Shown here: positions 1 to 8,930 of the stretch, piece after piece
Layout: every line of letters begins with the position of its first letter
How positions within the stretch are numbered: the first letter of the stretch is position 1
DNA from: Clostridium sp. 26_22
GTDB lineage: Bacteria > Bacillota > Clostridia > TANB77 > CAG-508
Direction of reading: 5' to 3'
NCBI GenBank assembly: GCA_001916005.1
Contig: MNRP01000038.1
Span: 28,205 to 92,204, forward strand
Length of the DNA: 64,000 bases
Program-made: the position numbers and the translations under genes
Notes under the pieces: model-generated
Seen by the model: the letters and a program-made list of their open reading frames with translations, nothing else
What the model was told of the DNA's origin: nothing
Databases searched by the model: none

Positions 1-164
1 TTCTTATCTTCAATTTCTTTAGTTTTTTCAGATAATTCTTTTTTTAATTTTTCTGTTTCTCTTTTTTTTAGTCCTTCTTGAATGTGATTATATACTTTTT
101 CAGTTTCTATTCCTGTTTCACTTCCTAATAATTCTGCTATTTTTTTTACAATTTCATCTTCCAT
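1..164 (-). CDS. Partial unknown coiled-coil protein (N-terminus only)
   Basis: Reads leftward off the window edge. The ATG at 164 is preceded by a good ribosome site (AAGGTGG). The 54 visible codons begin MEDEIVKKIAELLGSE and become a Lys/Glu-rich segment likely to be helical coiled coil. Too short for the ORF list. It lies downstream of bofA on the same strand, separated by a terminator-like hairpin. I do not recognise the family, and most of the protein is outside the window. Confidence 0.6.
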   Translation of the reverse strand, partial: MEDEIVKKIAELLGSETGIETEKVYNHIQEGLKKRETEKLKKELSEKTKEIEDK

Positions 165-236
165 ATTCTTACCACCTTATCTTTTGATAAGTATATAATA
201 ACACATAAATTTTTAAAAAACTATAAAAAATCAAAA

Positions 237-268
237 AAAATTATAATTTTGAATATAATTATAATTTT
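237..268 (-). terminator. Rho-independent terminator of yaaL-bofA
   Basis: An 11-bp stem (AAAATTATAAT paired with ATTATAATTTT) sits just after the bofA stop. On the minus strand it is followed by a run of eight T. Confidence 0.7.
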
Positions 269-271
269 CCA

Positions 272-538
272 CTAGACAATTAATAATTTAACAATAACCA
301 AACAAACAGCACCCGGCAGACCTAATAATCCAATTAAAATACTTGTAAAAACATTCAAACCGATATGAAATCCCCATAATCCGCCTATTAGATTAATCAA
401 ATATATTAATATTCCTCCAATTATAGAATTAATAACTAATTTTACTATTTTTGTTATAGGAACAATAAAAATTTTCCCAAAAATTATTAAAAAACAAATA
501 CAAGCCAAATATGTAAGTAAGTTCGTTTCCATATTCAT
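272..538 (-). CDS. bofA: Pro-sigma-K processing inhibitor BofA family protein
   Basis: An 88-residue membrane protein of BofA size. It has two or three hydrophobic helices (about 6-25, 30-52, 58-86) and the family-typical C-terminal pattern: a GLNVFTSILIGLLG stretch followed by LPGAV. BofA tethers and inhibits the SpoIVFB protease in the outer forespore membrane, delaying sigma-K maturation until the forespore is ready. It follows a DUF2508 gene, the same pair (yaaL-bofA) seen in Bacillus subtilis, which supports the call. The sequence matches by pattern only; the inhibitory role is taken from the family. Confidence 0.85.
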   Translation of the reverse strand: MNMETNLLTYLACICFLIIFGKIFIVPITKIVKLVINSIIGGILIYLINLIGGLWGFHIGLNVFTSILIGLLGLPGAVCLVIVKLLIV

Positions 539-597
539 CCCTCTTCAAACTTAATTTATACATTTTTATGCAAGTTTGGGACAAATATTACAATACT

Positions 598-858
598 TTA
601 ACTTATTTCTTCTTCATAATTTGAATATTCTATTTGATTTATACTATCTATTGTGATTCCCTTTGCTTTTGCTAATTTAAATAAATAATTTAGTTTTGCC
701 TGATTTGCTTTAATTTGATATATATAATAATCAACTAAATCTAATTCTGCAAATTCAAAGTTCTTATTATTATTTTTTAATTCTTCTCTAGTTTTTATTA
801 TATTTTTTATTAACTCTATTTCTTTATTCATTTCATTACCTTTTCTATCATCTAACAT
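598..858 (-). CDS. DUF2508 (YaaL-like) protein
   Basis: An 86-residue soluble, charged, helical protein immediately upstream of bofA, matching the YaaL/DUF2508 family that normally sits between recR and bofA in Firmicutes. The middle segment (FAELDLVDYYIYQIKANQAK followed by LNYLFKLAKAKG) is the family-like part. Function is unknown in the family. Two starts are possible: the ATG at 858 with a weak GGAAGTG site, or the internal ATG nine codons later with AAAAGG upstream. recR is not visible here; the next gene upstream is a divergent VirD4-like ATPase. Confidence 0.75.
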   Translation of the reverse strand: MLDDRKGNEMNKEIELIKNIIKTREELKNNNKNFEFAELDLVDYYIYQIKANQAKLNYLFKLAKAKGITIDSINQIEYSNYEEEIS

Positions 859-1038
859 AATTTCACTTCCACTTCACTTAAATTTTAGATATTATATGCA
901 AAAAATAATAAATTATACTAAAAAAATAATTATTCATCACCTTGTTTTCCAACTTTTTTACCAAAAATACTTGTTTTTTTTGCCATTTTATAAGATAATA
1001 TATATGTAGAATTAAAATATAAAAAGGGGCTATATATA

Positions 1039-3372
1039 ATGAAATTTTTAGACAAGTTTTTAAAAAAATTAAATACAAGCAGAAATACCTTTTTTACATA
1101 TATACTAACTCTTATAACTGCATATTTAGCAGTGGATAGAATTGTAGAAATGTTATTAATGTTATTCACAGGTGTTTCTTATTCTTATTGGGGACCAATA
1201 AAATATACATTTGCACTTGCATGCCCTGTATTTGCTTATTTATTTTCCGGTTCTTCTGAGTTTTCTTCAAGTAAGAAACAAAAAGTAACTTTATTTAATG
1301 TATATATTATAGGATTATCAATAATTGCTATTTCAATGTTCACCCAATGGTTAAACATGGTTGCATGGCTTTTATTAATATCACATCCAAACTATGTTGA
1401 ATTAGTTACAAACTTCTCAGATTTAATAAGACATGCATTCACTTCGATAACAGTATTATTTCCATTATTCATTATACCAAAAATATTCAATTTCTTATAC
1501 TTTGGTGTAAATGATAGTACTGATATGACTCGTTCTATTTGGGACTATGCTGGTATTAATTTATCAGATACAAAAAAAGATCATGGTCCATATACTTGCG
1601 AGGTATATTTGTGTCAAAATAGTGAAACTGGTGCAACTATTACAATTCCTGAAGCATCAAGATATCAAAGTATGTTCGTTTGTGGTGGTTCCGGAACAGG
1701 CAAAACATCACTTGTATACGAACCATTAATTGCTAGAGATTTGGAAAGGAAATTCTTCTTTAGAGAAGTATCAAAAGAATTAGGTTTTACTGCTTTAAAA
1801 ACAGGAATTGCTACGCTTTCAAAACCTTATGATAATGATTATTTAAATGAAAGCTTTAATTTAAACATGTTAGTTCCTACTTCTGGAAACGAAAGTGTTT
1901 ATAAAGCTTTTATGAAAAAAATGATATTAGATGACTCTGTTGAAACCACCTATAGAAATTGCGGTATTACAGTATTATCACCAGATAGAGAAATTACAGA
2001 CCATATGACTAATGTATGTAAAAATTTCGGATTATCTTACGAAATAATTGATCCAACTGATAAAACTTCAATTGGTTTAAATCCATTCGTTTATGACAAT
2101 CCAAGTAAAATAGCTGTTACTATCTCTTCTGTTTTAAAAGCAATGTATCATAATGCTCATAGTGAAATAGAAGAAGCTTACAGAGAAGATACAGCAATCC
2201 AAGCTATTGAAAATGTTACAATTCTTTTAAAAGAAATGTACCCTAGAATGAATGAAGGAATGTTACCAAACTTAGAGGATATGCTTAAAATGCTTACAAA
2301 CTTTGATTTGGTTGAAAAAATGTGTGAAATTCTATGTCATAATGAAGAATTAAAAGAAAAATATAGTTTACAAATAGCTTACTTTAAAAAACATTTTTAT
2401 AAAACAGGTTCAGGCAGAGATGAAACAGAAAAATATGTCTATTCAGCAGTTACTCAATTAGATAATTTATTAAGATTACCAGGTGTAAAATCAATTTTAT
2501 GTAATAGACACAATAATTTAGACTTTGATAAAATGTTAGCAGATGGAAAAATAGTTTTTGTTTGTACAAGACGTGGGGATTTAGGCGCAGCTTCTCATAA
2601 AGCATTTGGATTATTCTTCTTAATCTCAATGCAAAATGCTGTACTAAGAAGGCCTGGAACTGAAAAATCTAGAGTCCCTAACTTCATGTATATAGATGAA
2701 TTTCCAGACTTTATATGTAAAGCTACTGAACCAATTTTTACAATGTATAGAAAATATAAAATCGGTACAACAATTTCAGCACAAAACTTATCTCAATTAG
2801 AAACACCTACATCAAAAGAAAATTACAGACAAGTTATTTTATCTAACTGTGGAAATAAAATTTTTACAGGTGGTGGCACTGCAGAAGATTTAAAATGGTG
2901 GGAAGTTGAATTTGGACAACATAGAGAATGGGATATGTCTAATACAATTGACTTTGATAAGATGAAATATGATTCAAAACATAATAATGTTAGTTGGAAA
3001 TTTATTCCTAACTTTAAAGTTGGTAAATTACAAAGTTTTGGAACTAAAGATTGTGCATATCTTGTAAGAGATTCTGGTGGAAAGCCTGTGGCTGGTCAAG
3101 GTAAATTAAATTTCTTAGAATCTAAATATAAAGAACCTAAGAAAATTAAAACATTTGATTTTGGAAGATATTCTGATAGTGTGACAACATCAACCGAAGA
3201 TGATAATGACTTACCAACTAAAAAGAAATTTGATTTAAAACATTTAGATTTTACTGATGAAAGAAATGAATTTGATCCAGTTCAAACAGATGTAACAGAT
3301 TCAGATTACTTATTTGATAATGAAGATGCAATAGTTGTTAATTTAAATAATAAAAATAAAAAGAAAATGTAA
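1039..3372 (+). CDS. Orphan VirD4/TraG-type coupling ATPase
   Basis: A 777-residue membrane-anchored ATPase of the type IV secretion coupling protein class. Four hydrophobic segments lie in the first 160 residues (about 17-40, 52-68, 83-112, 130-155). The P-loop GGSGTGKT is at 216-223, and a Walker-B-like MYIDEF at 550-555 is followed by an ISAQNLSQLE sensor-like stretch. Family members pump relaxase-bound DNA or proteins into a secretion channel. No relaxase, VirB4, VirB6 or oriT-like gene is near it: neighbours are yaaL-bofA and a metal exporter. It is therefore an orphan or part of a system encoded elsewhere. The start has an AAGGGG site seven bases upstream. The C-terminal 60 residues are acidic and probably disordered. 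Confidence 0.8.
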   Translation: MKFLDKFLKKLNTSRNTFFTYILTLITAYLAVDRIVEMLLMLFTGVSYSYWGPIKYTFALACPVFAYLFSGSSEFSSSKKQKVTLFNVYIIGLSIIAISMFTQWLNMVAWLLLISHPNYVELVTNFSDLIRHAFTSITVLFPLFIIPKIFNFLYFGVNDSTDMTRSIWDYAGINLSDTKKDHGPYTCEVYLCQNSETGATITIPEASRYQSMFVCGGSGTGKTSLVYEPLIARDLERKFFFREVSKELGFTALKTGIATLSKPYDNDYLNESFNLNMLVPTSGNESVYKAFMKKMILDDSVETTYRNCGITVLSPDREITDHMTNVCKNFGLSYEIIDPTDKTSIGLNPFVYDNPSKIAVTISSVLKAMYHNAHSEIEEAYREDTAIQAIENVTILLKEMYPRMNEGMLPNLEDMLKMLTNFDLVEKMCEILCHNEELKEKYSLQIAYFKKHFYKTGSGRDETEKYVYSAVTQLDNLLRLPGVKSILCNRHNNLDFDKMLADGKIVFVCTRRGDLGAASHKAFGLFFLISMQNAVLRRPGTEKSRVPNFMYIDEFPDFICKATEPIFTMYRKYKIGTTISAQNLSQLETPTSKENYRQVILSNCGNKIFTGGGTAEDLKWWEVEFGQHREWDMSNTIDFDKMKYDSKHNNVSWKFIPNFKVGKLQSFGTKDCAYLVRDSGGKPVAGQGKLNFLESKYKEPKKIKTFDFGRYSDSVTTSTEDDNDLPTKKKFDLKHLDFTDERNEFDPVQTDVTDSDYLFDNEDAIVVNLNNKNKKKM

Positions 3373-3392
3373 TTTACACATTTTCTTTTTTT
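3361..3392. terminator. Bidirectional terminator between convergent genes
   Basis: A 10-bp stem (AAGAAAATGT / ACATTTTCTT) with T-runs on both sides separates the VirD4-like gene from the leftward exporter gene. Confidence 0.7.
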
Positions 3393-4245
3393 ATATAATA
3401 ATTCCTAATGTATCTATAACTATTCCAACTATAACACCAATTGAATATAATAAAACTACAATTTTAATATTCTCTTTTATTTCGTTATTAGTTTTAAACA
3501 ACACAGCTAGTCCAATTCCTGCTCCTGTTAATAAACCCGCCATCATACTTCCAAATGATATAACCTTTTGTAAATACATATTTGTAATAATTACTGATGC
3601 AGCACAATTTGGTATTAATCCTATTAATGCTGACACTAGTGGTCCAATTATTGGTTTATTTAATAGTAAATTTGCTATTGCCTCTTCTCCAATGAAATGA
3701 ACTATTGTATTTATAATAAATGAAATTATAATTATATATACAAATATATTTAAAGTATGATGTATTGAAGATTTTAAAATTCCATTTTCGTTACAATGAC
3801 AATGTTCTTCTTCACATACTTGTTCAATATTTTCTTTTATTTTATTTTTTGTTAATACATTTATTACTAAATCAATTATAAATCCAGCAATCATTCCTAT
3901 TACTAATTTTATTGCTAATATTTTTAAGATAATAATTGGAGATACTGCTTCAGATATAAATATTGGAAGCATTTCATCTGAGGTTGATAGATATACAGCA
4001 ATTAGGGTTCCTAAAGTTATAACTCGTCCTGCATATAAATTAGTAGCAGATACTGAAAATCCACATTGTGGAAATATTCCTAATAAACTTCCAAAAAATG
4101 GACCCCATTTTCCTGATTTTTGTATGGTTTCTTTTGATTTATGCTTCATTTTATGTTCTATATATTCCATCAATAAATATGTTATAAATAAAAATGGTAA
4201 TAATTTTATAGAATCAATTAATGTATCTAATATTACATCTAACAT
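3391..4245 (-). CDS. Putative 10-TM heavy-metal/arsenic exporter (ArsP_2-like)
   Basis: A 284-residue integral membrane protein with two homologous halves. Each half carries a similar signature: IFPQCGFSVSATNLYAGRVI near 57-76 and LIPNCAASVIITNMYLQKVI near 215-234. This is the pattern of the putative 10TM heavy-metal exporter (ArsP_2) family. The central cytoplasmic loop has a Cys/His cluster (CEEEHCHCNE, about 142-151) that could bind metal. It is predicted to export arsenic or another soft metal species, but the substrate cannot be read from sequence. It has its own good ribosome site (GGGAGGAAT). A long hairpin lies just upstream. Confidence 0.75.
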   Translation of the reverse strand: MLDVILDTLIDSIKLLPFLFITYLLMEYIEHKMKHKSKETIQKSGKWGPFFGSLLGIFPQCGFSVSATNLYAGRVITLGTLIAVYLSTSDEMLPIFISEAVSPIIILKILAIKLVIGMIAGFIIDLVINVLTKNKIKENIEQVCEEEHCHCNENGILKSSIHHTLNIFVYIIIISFIINTIVHFIGEEAIANLLLNKPIIGPLVSALIGLIPNCAASVIITNMYLQKVISFGSMMAGLLTGAGIGLAVLFKTNNEIKENIKIVVLLYSIGVIVGIVIDTLGIII

Positions 4246-4293
4246 TTTTTTATTCCTCCCAAAATATTTGCATTTACTAGTTTAGCATAAAAT

Positions 4294-4329
4294 GCTGAAC
4301 TTTGCAATATTTTTTATTACAAAATTCAG
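4294..4329. terminator. Long intergenic hairpin between the DUF2651-like gene and the exporter gene
   Basis: A 16-bp stem with one or two wobble positions (GCTGAA...TTCAGC outside, TTTTGTAATA / TATTGCAAAG inside) around a 4-5 base loop. It begins shortly after the +1-frame stop of the upstream leftward gene, so termination is the simplest role, though no clean T-run follows. It could also act in the 5' leader of the exporter gene. Confidence 0.5.
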
Positions 4330-4336
4330 CGCTCAC

Positions 4337-4907
4337 TCATCTTCTTCTAAAGCATCCACAAAAACTACCATTGTTTCCATTGTTATTTGGAAATACATTT
4401 GCTCTTACTGCAATAGAATCATTTGATGTATTACAATTACATGAAACACTATTGTTGTTACTGTTTCTACCATTATTAGGGCAATTTGTATTAATTGTTA
4501 ACAAGTCATTTTCAACTCCATTACATTCATTGCTACTTATTGTTAATAAATTTCCATTATCATTATTTGAAACTCCACCGTGTTATTGATAATAGTTGAG
4601 TTGAATTATTGTTATTATTTGAATTTTGATTTCTTTCTCTGCTACAACAATGTGATTCTTCTCTTCTATCGAGTTCTCTTAATATTCTGCACACTATATT
4701 TGTTAATACAGCTGTTATAAATGCTAATATAGTATATGCTATTGTTGCAACTAGATAAATTAGATTTCCTAATATAAATGTTACAACTAAAAATATTGCA
4801 AATATAATTGCAGCTACCAAAAACGGACATTTAAATATTTTTTGTAATGCAATTGATATAATTATTGTTGCTATTGGTAAAGCAAAAAATATAAGTAAAT
4901 TAGTCAT
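4337..4907 (-). CDS. DUF2651-like membrane protein with Asn/Cys-rich tail, split by +1 shift at CGG
   Basis: The zero frame (4563-4907) gives 114 residues. It has three hydrophobic helices (about 4-20, 29-50, 54-76, the last two close together), a basic linker and an Asn run, and stops soon after codon 110, a CGG at 4578-4580. Skipping that C puts translation into a frame open for 80 more codons to a TGA at 4337-4339. That tail continues the same composition, with Asn/Cys/Ser-rich units built around LLTI, such as NLLTISSNECN and DLLTINTNCPN, which echo the QLLSI just before the break. The continuity shows the two frames belong to one gene, 189 residues when joined. The membrane part resembles DUF2651 proteins of unknown function; I am only moderately sure of that name. 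Confidence 0.6.
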
Positions 4908-4999
4908 TTTTTTCTCCTTTCAGATTATTTTTTTGTAATTATAAAATTCAAATTAAAATTTTATAATTATTTTTTTACTATATTTTATGCTTTTTTCGA

Positions 5000-5749
5000 T
5001 TATTTGTTACTTTCATAATTTACACTAACTAAGAACAATCCTTGTGGTGGTAATGTTTTACCAGCCATTGCTCTATCTTTAGCTTCTATTATACTTTTTA
5101 TTTCTTCTGGTTTGATTTTTCCACTTCCGACTTCTACTAATGTTCCAGCTATGATTCTTACCATATTATATAAAAATCCGTTACCTGTTAATTCTATATA
5201 AATTCTTTCATTTGGCATTTGTATAACCTTTGCACTATAAATTGTTCTAACACTACTTTTACTACTAGTTCCACTAGCTTTGAAAGATTTAAAGTCATGT
5301 TCTCCTTCTAAATATTTTGCACCTTCTTGCATTTTTCCTACATCTAATTTTATTGGGATATGTGTTTCTAAATTTCTATATATTGCTGATGGAATATCTG
5401 AATTATTTATAACATATCTATATGTTTTCTTTTTACAACTTAATCTACTATGAAATCTTTCTTCTACCTCTTCTGCTTGTAGTATTCTAATTGACTTCTT
5501 CAAATTCGAATTTATTGCTATTGCTATCTTTTCTATTGGTATATTAGAATTGGTTTTAAAATTTGCAACTTGTCCTAATGCATGAACACCGGCATCAGTT
5601 CTTCCAGAAGCATTTAATTCTATTTCTTCTCCTGTTATAGTTTTTATTGCTTGTTCTATTGTTCCTTGTATATTTAGTTTATTTGGTTGTTTTTGCCACC
5701 CATTAAATTCTTTTCCATCATATTCTATTGTTAATTTTATATTTCTCAT
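5000..5749 (-). CDS. truA: tRNA pseudouridine synthase A
   Basis: Makes pseudouridine at positions 38-40 of the tRNA anticodon arm. The 249-residue length is typical. The N-terminus (IKLTIEYDGKEFNGWQKQP) and the catalytic motif GRTDAGVHALGQ are intact, with nucleophile Asp52. It is the last gene of a leftward run starting with the pilin-like gene, with 51 bases between it and cdaA. That gap contains a hairpin, so it may be transcribed partly on its own. The ATG has an AGGAG site. Confidence 0.95.
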   Translation of the reverse strand: MRNIKLTIEYDGKEFNGWQKQPNKLNIQGTIEQAIKTITGEEIELNASGRTDAGVHALGQVANFKTNSNIPIEKIAIAINSNLKKSIRILQAEEVEERFHSRLSCKKKTYRYVINNSDIPSAIYRNLETHIPIKLDVGKMQEGAKYLEGEHDFKSFKASGTSSKSSVRTIYSAKVIQMPNERIYIELTGNGFLYNMVRIIAGTLVEVGSGKIKPEEIKSIIEAKDRAMAGKTLPPQGLFLVSVNYESNK

Positions 5750-5767
5750 AAAAACTCCTATAATAAA

Positions 5768-5794
5768 ACTCCAAAAGCCGCCAAATAAGCGACT
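5768..5794 (-). terminator. Hairpin between cdaA and truA
   Basis: Minus-strand RNA forms AAAAGUCGC / GCGGCUUUU with one G-U pair, followed by a short T-rich stretch. It may attenuate read-through from cdaA into truA. Confidence 0.5.
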
Positions 5795-5800
5795 TTTATT

Positions 5801-6730
5801 TTAATTTTCTTTATTCTCTTCTTTTTCTTTTTTTCTTAAGCTTTGTTTTATGCTTTTTAATCTATCTTTTTTCACAACTGTTTTTTCTGTAAAACGTTTA
5901 GTAACAATATTGCTTATTAAAATTTTCTTCAAAGTATCTTCTCTTACATCTGCAATTAGTGTTCCATCTTTTGCAACTGATATTTTTCCTGTTTCTTCCG
6001 ATACAACCACTACTATTGCATCAGATTCTTTTGAGACACCTATTGCAGCTCTATGTCTTGTTCCTAATTCTTTTGCAATATCAGCATCATCAGCTAATGG
6101 TAATACACAAGCGGCTGCTGCTATTTTATTATTACTAATAATTACTGCTCCATCATGTAATGGTGTTTTTGGAACAAATAGATTAACTAATAATTGTGGT
6201 GATACTTCTGAGTTCATTGGTACACCTGTTGATATTATATCTTGAATATTTATGTCTCTTTCAAATACTATTAAAGCTCCTGTTTTTGTTTTTGAAAGTT
6301 CTGTTGCAGCTATTACAACTTTATATACATCTTCTTTTGTTTTTGTTGCTAAGTCACTTTGTATTCCAAAAAATTTTGTTAATTTATTAGTTCCTAATTG
6401 TTCTAATCCTCTTCTTAATTCAGGTTGGAATATTACAACTAATGCAATAACACCCCAATTCATTATTCCTGTTAAAATTGAATTTAATATATTTAAGTTA
6501 AGTAATCCACTTACCCAAGTTGCAATTATTAGAAATGCAATTCCTTTTATTAATTGCCAAGCTCTTGAACCTTTTACCATTCTAAAAAATGCATATAATA
6601 AAAATATAACTATTGCTAAATCTAATATTGCTGTAAATAAACTAAAAGGATTATCTTTTAGTGATTGAAAAAAAGCTAATATATTCTCATCATAAAACTT
6701 CATCCAATTACTACTTATACTATTTCCCAT
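5801..6730 (-). CDS. cdaA: Diadenylate cyclase CdaA
   Basis: Synthesises cyclic di-AMP from two ATP at the membrane, controlling potassium and osmotic balance and cell-wall homeostasis. Three N-terminal membrane helices (about 29-50, 60-80, 88-103) precede a DisA_N cyclase domain. The catalytic DGA motif is at 193-195 and the GTRHR motif at 223-227. The preferred start is the ATG at 6730, which has AGAGGTG six bases upstream; a GTG three codons earlier overlaps that site. In many Firmicutes cdaA precedes a YbbR-domain regulator (cdaR) and glmM. Here it is followed by truA and no YbbR gene is present, so this arrangement differs. Confidence 0.93.
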   Translation of the reverse strand: MGNSISSNWMKFYDENILAFFQSLKDNPFSLFTAILDLAIVIFLLYAFFRMVKGSRAWQLIKGIAFLIIATWVSGLLNLNILNSILTGIMNWGVIALVVIFQPELRRGLEQLGTNKLTKFFGIQSDLATKTKEDVYKVVIAATELSKTKTGALIVFERDINIQDIISTGVPMNSEVSPQLLVNLFVPKTPLHDGAVIISNNKIAAAACVLPLADDADIAKELGTRHRAAIGVSKESDAIVVVVSEETGKISVAKDGTLIADVREDTLKKILISNIVTKRFTEKTVVKKDRLKSIKQSLRKKEKEENKEN

Positions 6731-6742
6731 AAAATACACCTC

Positions 6743-6889
6743 TTATATTAATGAATATATTAATGTTGCTGATGTTGCAAGTATCATAAGTAAAGCTAAA
6801 ATTCCTGCCATAATTTTAATAAATACTTGTCCTTTATCAAATTGTTTTTGTTGTTTTGTTTTTATTTTCTTTTCTTTATTATTTTTCAT
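6743..6889 (-). CDS. Small single-pass membrane protein
   Basis: A 48-residue protein with a Lys-rich cytoplasmic head (about 1-22) and one hydrophobic helix (about 27-46). The start was chosen at 6889 because GGAGG lies seven bases upstream; the longer open frame upstream has no such site. It lies 12 bases before cdaA and downstream of pdp, so it is co-transcribed. Function unknown. Being next to the membrane cyclase, it might be a small partner of CdaA, but that is only context. Confidence 0.6.
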   Translation of the reverse strand: MKNNKEKKIKTKQQKQFDKGQVFIKIMAGILALLMILATSATLIYSLI

Positions 6890-6969
6890 TCCTATTCCTC
6901 CATCAAAATCTATATTTATTATAGCCTTTTTTAGGTTGTATTGCAATATGATATTTAAAGATTTTATTT

Positions 6970-8274
6970 CTATTTTATTATTTCAAATATTATTGTTTCT
7001 GCTTTTACTTGGTTTGAAGATATTTTTATTATATTTTTTATTTGTTCTTTTGCTATTGTTAATTTTTGTAAATCGTTAGCATGTATATAACCAATTACCT
7101 CTCCTTTTTCTACTTTAGCGGATACTTTTTTATCAAGAACTATTCCTACAGAATAATCAATTCTATCTTCTTTTCTAATTCTTCCTGCTCCTAAACCACA
7201 AGCAACTTTTCCTATATCTTCAGCATTTATTTCATTTATAAAGCCTGAACTTTGTGCTATTATTGGTTCTATATATTTTGCTTTTTCGAATTTATCTAAA
7301 TTTTCTAGATATGAAATATCTCCACCTTGGTTATTAACTAATTCTAGAAATTTATCGTAACCTTTTCCGTTATTTATGTTTTCTAATAGTTTATTTTTAT
7401 TTTCTTCTAAGTCATCACCTAATCCTGCTAATTTTACCATATATGCTCCAAGTTCTAAAACAACTACCTTTAAATCTTCTGGCATTTCTCCTTTTAAAAA
7501 TTTTATTGCTTCAATTACTTCTAAGTTATTACCTACTGCTTTTCCTAATGGTTCATTCATATTTGTTAAAACACATACTGTTTCTCTATTAGCTAATTTT
7601 CCTATTTCAATCATTTCATTTGCTAATTCTTCAGCTTGTTTGATATTTTTCATAAATGCACCGCTTCCAACAGTTACATCTAAAACAATTTTTTCTGCTC
7701 CACTTGCAATTTTCTTACTCATAATACTTGATGCAATTAATGGTATACTTTCAACACAAGAAATACTATCTCTTAATGCATATAATTTTTTATCAGCCGG
7801 AGCTAAATTTAATGTCTGTGAAATCATACTTATGCCAATGTTTTCAACATTTTTTATAAAATTGTTGATATCTATATTTGTTTTATACCCTGGTATAGAT
7901 TCTAGTTTATCTACAGTACCCCCAGTAAATCCTAGACCTCTACCAGACATTTTTGCAACAGGTACTCCTAGTGATGCAACTAATGGTAACAAACATATTG
8001 ATACTTTGTCCCCCACTCCTCCTGTTGAATGTTTATCTACTATAATCTTATTTAAACTCTTTAAATCTAATATTTCCCCTGAATGTGCCATTGCTAATGT
8101 TAAATCTGTAGTTTCTCTTTTTGACATTCCATTTAGAAAAATTGCCATTACTAATGCTGCTGCTTGGTAATCTGCAATTTGTTCATTAACATATGCATCG
8201 ACAAAATATTTTATCTCATCATTTGTTAATTCTTGCTTTTCTCTCTTTTTTTCTATAATTTCTAAAATATTCAT
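6970..8274 (-). CDS. pdp: Pyrimidine-nucleoside phosphorylase
   Basis: Phosphorolyses thymidine/uridine to the base plus (deoxy)ribose-1-phosphate in nucleoside salvage. The 434-residue length fits the family. The signature near residues 85-120 includes KHSTGGVGDKVS and MSGRGLGFTGGTVDKLE, and a C-terminal PYNP domain ends the protein. In Bacillus-type enzymes that use both uridine and thymidine the gene is pdp; deoA-type thymidine phosphorylase is the alternative and cannot be excluded. Strong ribosome site (AGGAG). It is 12 bases downstream of rnhB, so in the same operon. Confidence 0.92.
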   Translation of the reverse strand: MNILEIIEKKREKQELTNDEIKYFVDAYVNEQIADYQAAALVMAIFLNGMSKRETTDLTLAMAHSGEILDLKSLNKIIVDKHSTGGVGDKVSICLLPLVASLGVPVAKMSGRGLGFTGGTVDKLESIPGYKTNIDINNFIKNVENIGISMISQTLNLAPADKKLYALRDSISCVESIPLIASSIMSKKIASGAEKIVLDVTVGSGAFMKNIKQAEELANEMIEIGKLANRETVCVLTNMNEPLGKAVGNNLEVIEAIKFLKGEMPEDLKVVVLELGAYMVKLAGLGDDLEENKNKLLENINNGKGYDKFLELVNNQGGDISYLENLDKFEKAKYIEPIIAQSSGFINEINAEDIGKVACGLGAGRIRKEDRIDYSVGIVLDKKVSAKVEKGEVIGYIHANDLQKLTIAKEQIKNIIKISSNQVKAETIIFEIIK

Positions 8275-8286
8275 ATCTTTTGTCTC

Positions 8287-8913
8287 CTATACAAAATTTT
8301 TTGTAAAACTTCTTCTATGAATTGGACATAATCCATGTTCTTTAATTGCAGCTATATGTGCTGCTGTCCCATAGCCTTTATGTTTTGCAAATCCATATTG
8401 AGGATATACTTCATCCCATTCTCTCATAATTCTGTCCCTAGTTACTTTTGCAAGAATTGATGCAGCACCTATTGAATAGCATTTTGCATCACCTTTAATA
8501 ATAGATTCATAAGGTACACCATCTGTATCAATATGTTGAAGTGCATCTATAATTATTAAATCTGGTCTAACATCTAATCCTTTTACAACACTTGTAACAC
8601 CTTGTTTTGTGGCATTTAAAATATTTATATCATCAATTACATCTTGTCCTATTATTGCAACTGAATAACTAATTGCTTCTTCTATTATTTTGTCATATAA
8701 TAGCTCTCTCTTTTTTTCAGATACTTTTTTTGAGTCATTTACTCCTTCTATCATTGAATCTGCTGGCATAATTACTCCAGCAACAACTACTGGTCCAGCT
8801 AGTGGTCCTCTTCCAGCTTCATCTATTCCGCAAATTGCATTAAATCCTTTTTGGTGTAATTCTTTTTCTATTTGTTTTAAATTTGTTAATCTTTCTAATT
8901 CTTTTTCTTTCAT
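8287..8913 (-). CDS. rnhB: Ribonuclease HII
   Basis: Removes ribonucleotides and RNA from RNA-DNA hybrids. The 208-residue protein has the RNase HII active-site block (ICGIDEAGRGPLAGPVVVAG, with Asp-Glu-Ala-Gly-Arg-Gly) near residues 27-46, and later acidic residues in LIIIDALQHID. It ends in a typical HRRSF tail. It sits between a pilin-like gene and pdp in a leftward operon with short gaps. Confidence 0.95.
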   Translation of the reverse strand: MKEKELERLTNLKQIEKELHQKGFNAICGIDEAGRGPLAGPVVVAGVIMPADSMIEGVNDSKKVSEKKRELLYDKIIEEAISYSVAIIGQDVIDDINILNATKQGVTSVVKGLDVRPDLIIIDALQHIDTDGVPYESIIKGDAKCYSIGAASILAKVTRDRIMREWDEVYPQYGFAKHKGYGTAAHIAAIKEHGLCPIHRRSFTKNFV

Positions 8914-8930
8914 TTCGTATTTTGCTTCCT

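Noticed and set aside
878..1169. Two leftward open frames over the VirD4 start
   Set aside because: They overlap the well-supported VirD4 coding start and have no ribosome site or family features.
1039..3372. Integrative conjugative element
   Set aside because: No relaxase, integrase, VirB4-like or attachment-site sequence accompanies the VirD4-like gene in the window.
4302..4589. Rightward open frame opposite the DUF2651-like tail
   Set aside because: Leu-rich shadow of the Asn-rich minus-strand tail, with no ribosome site.
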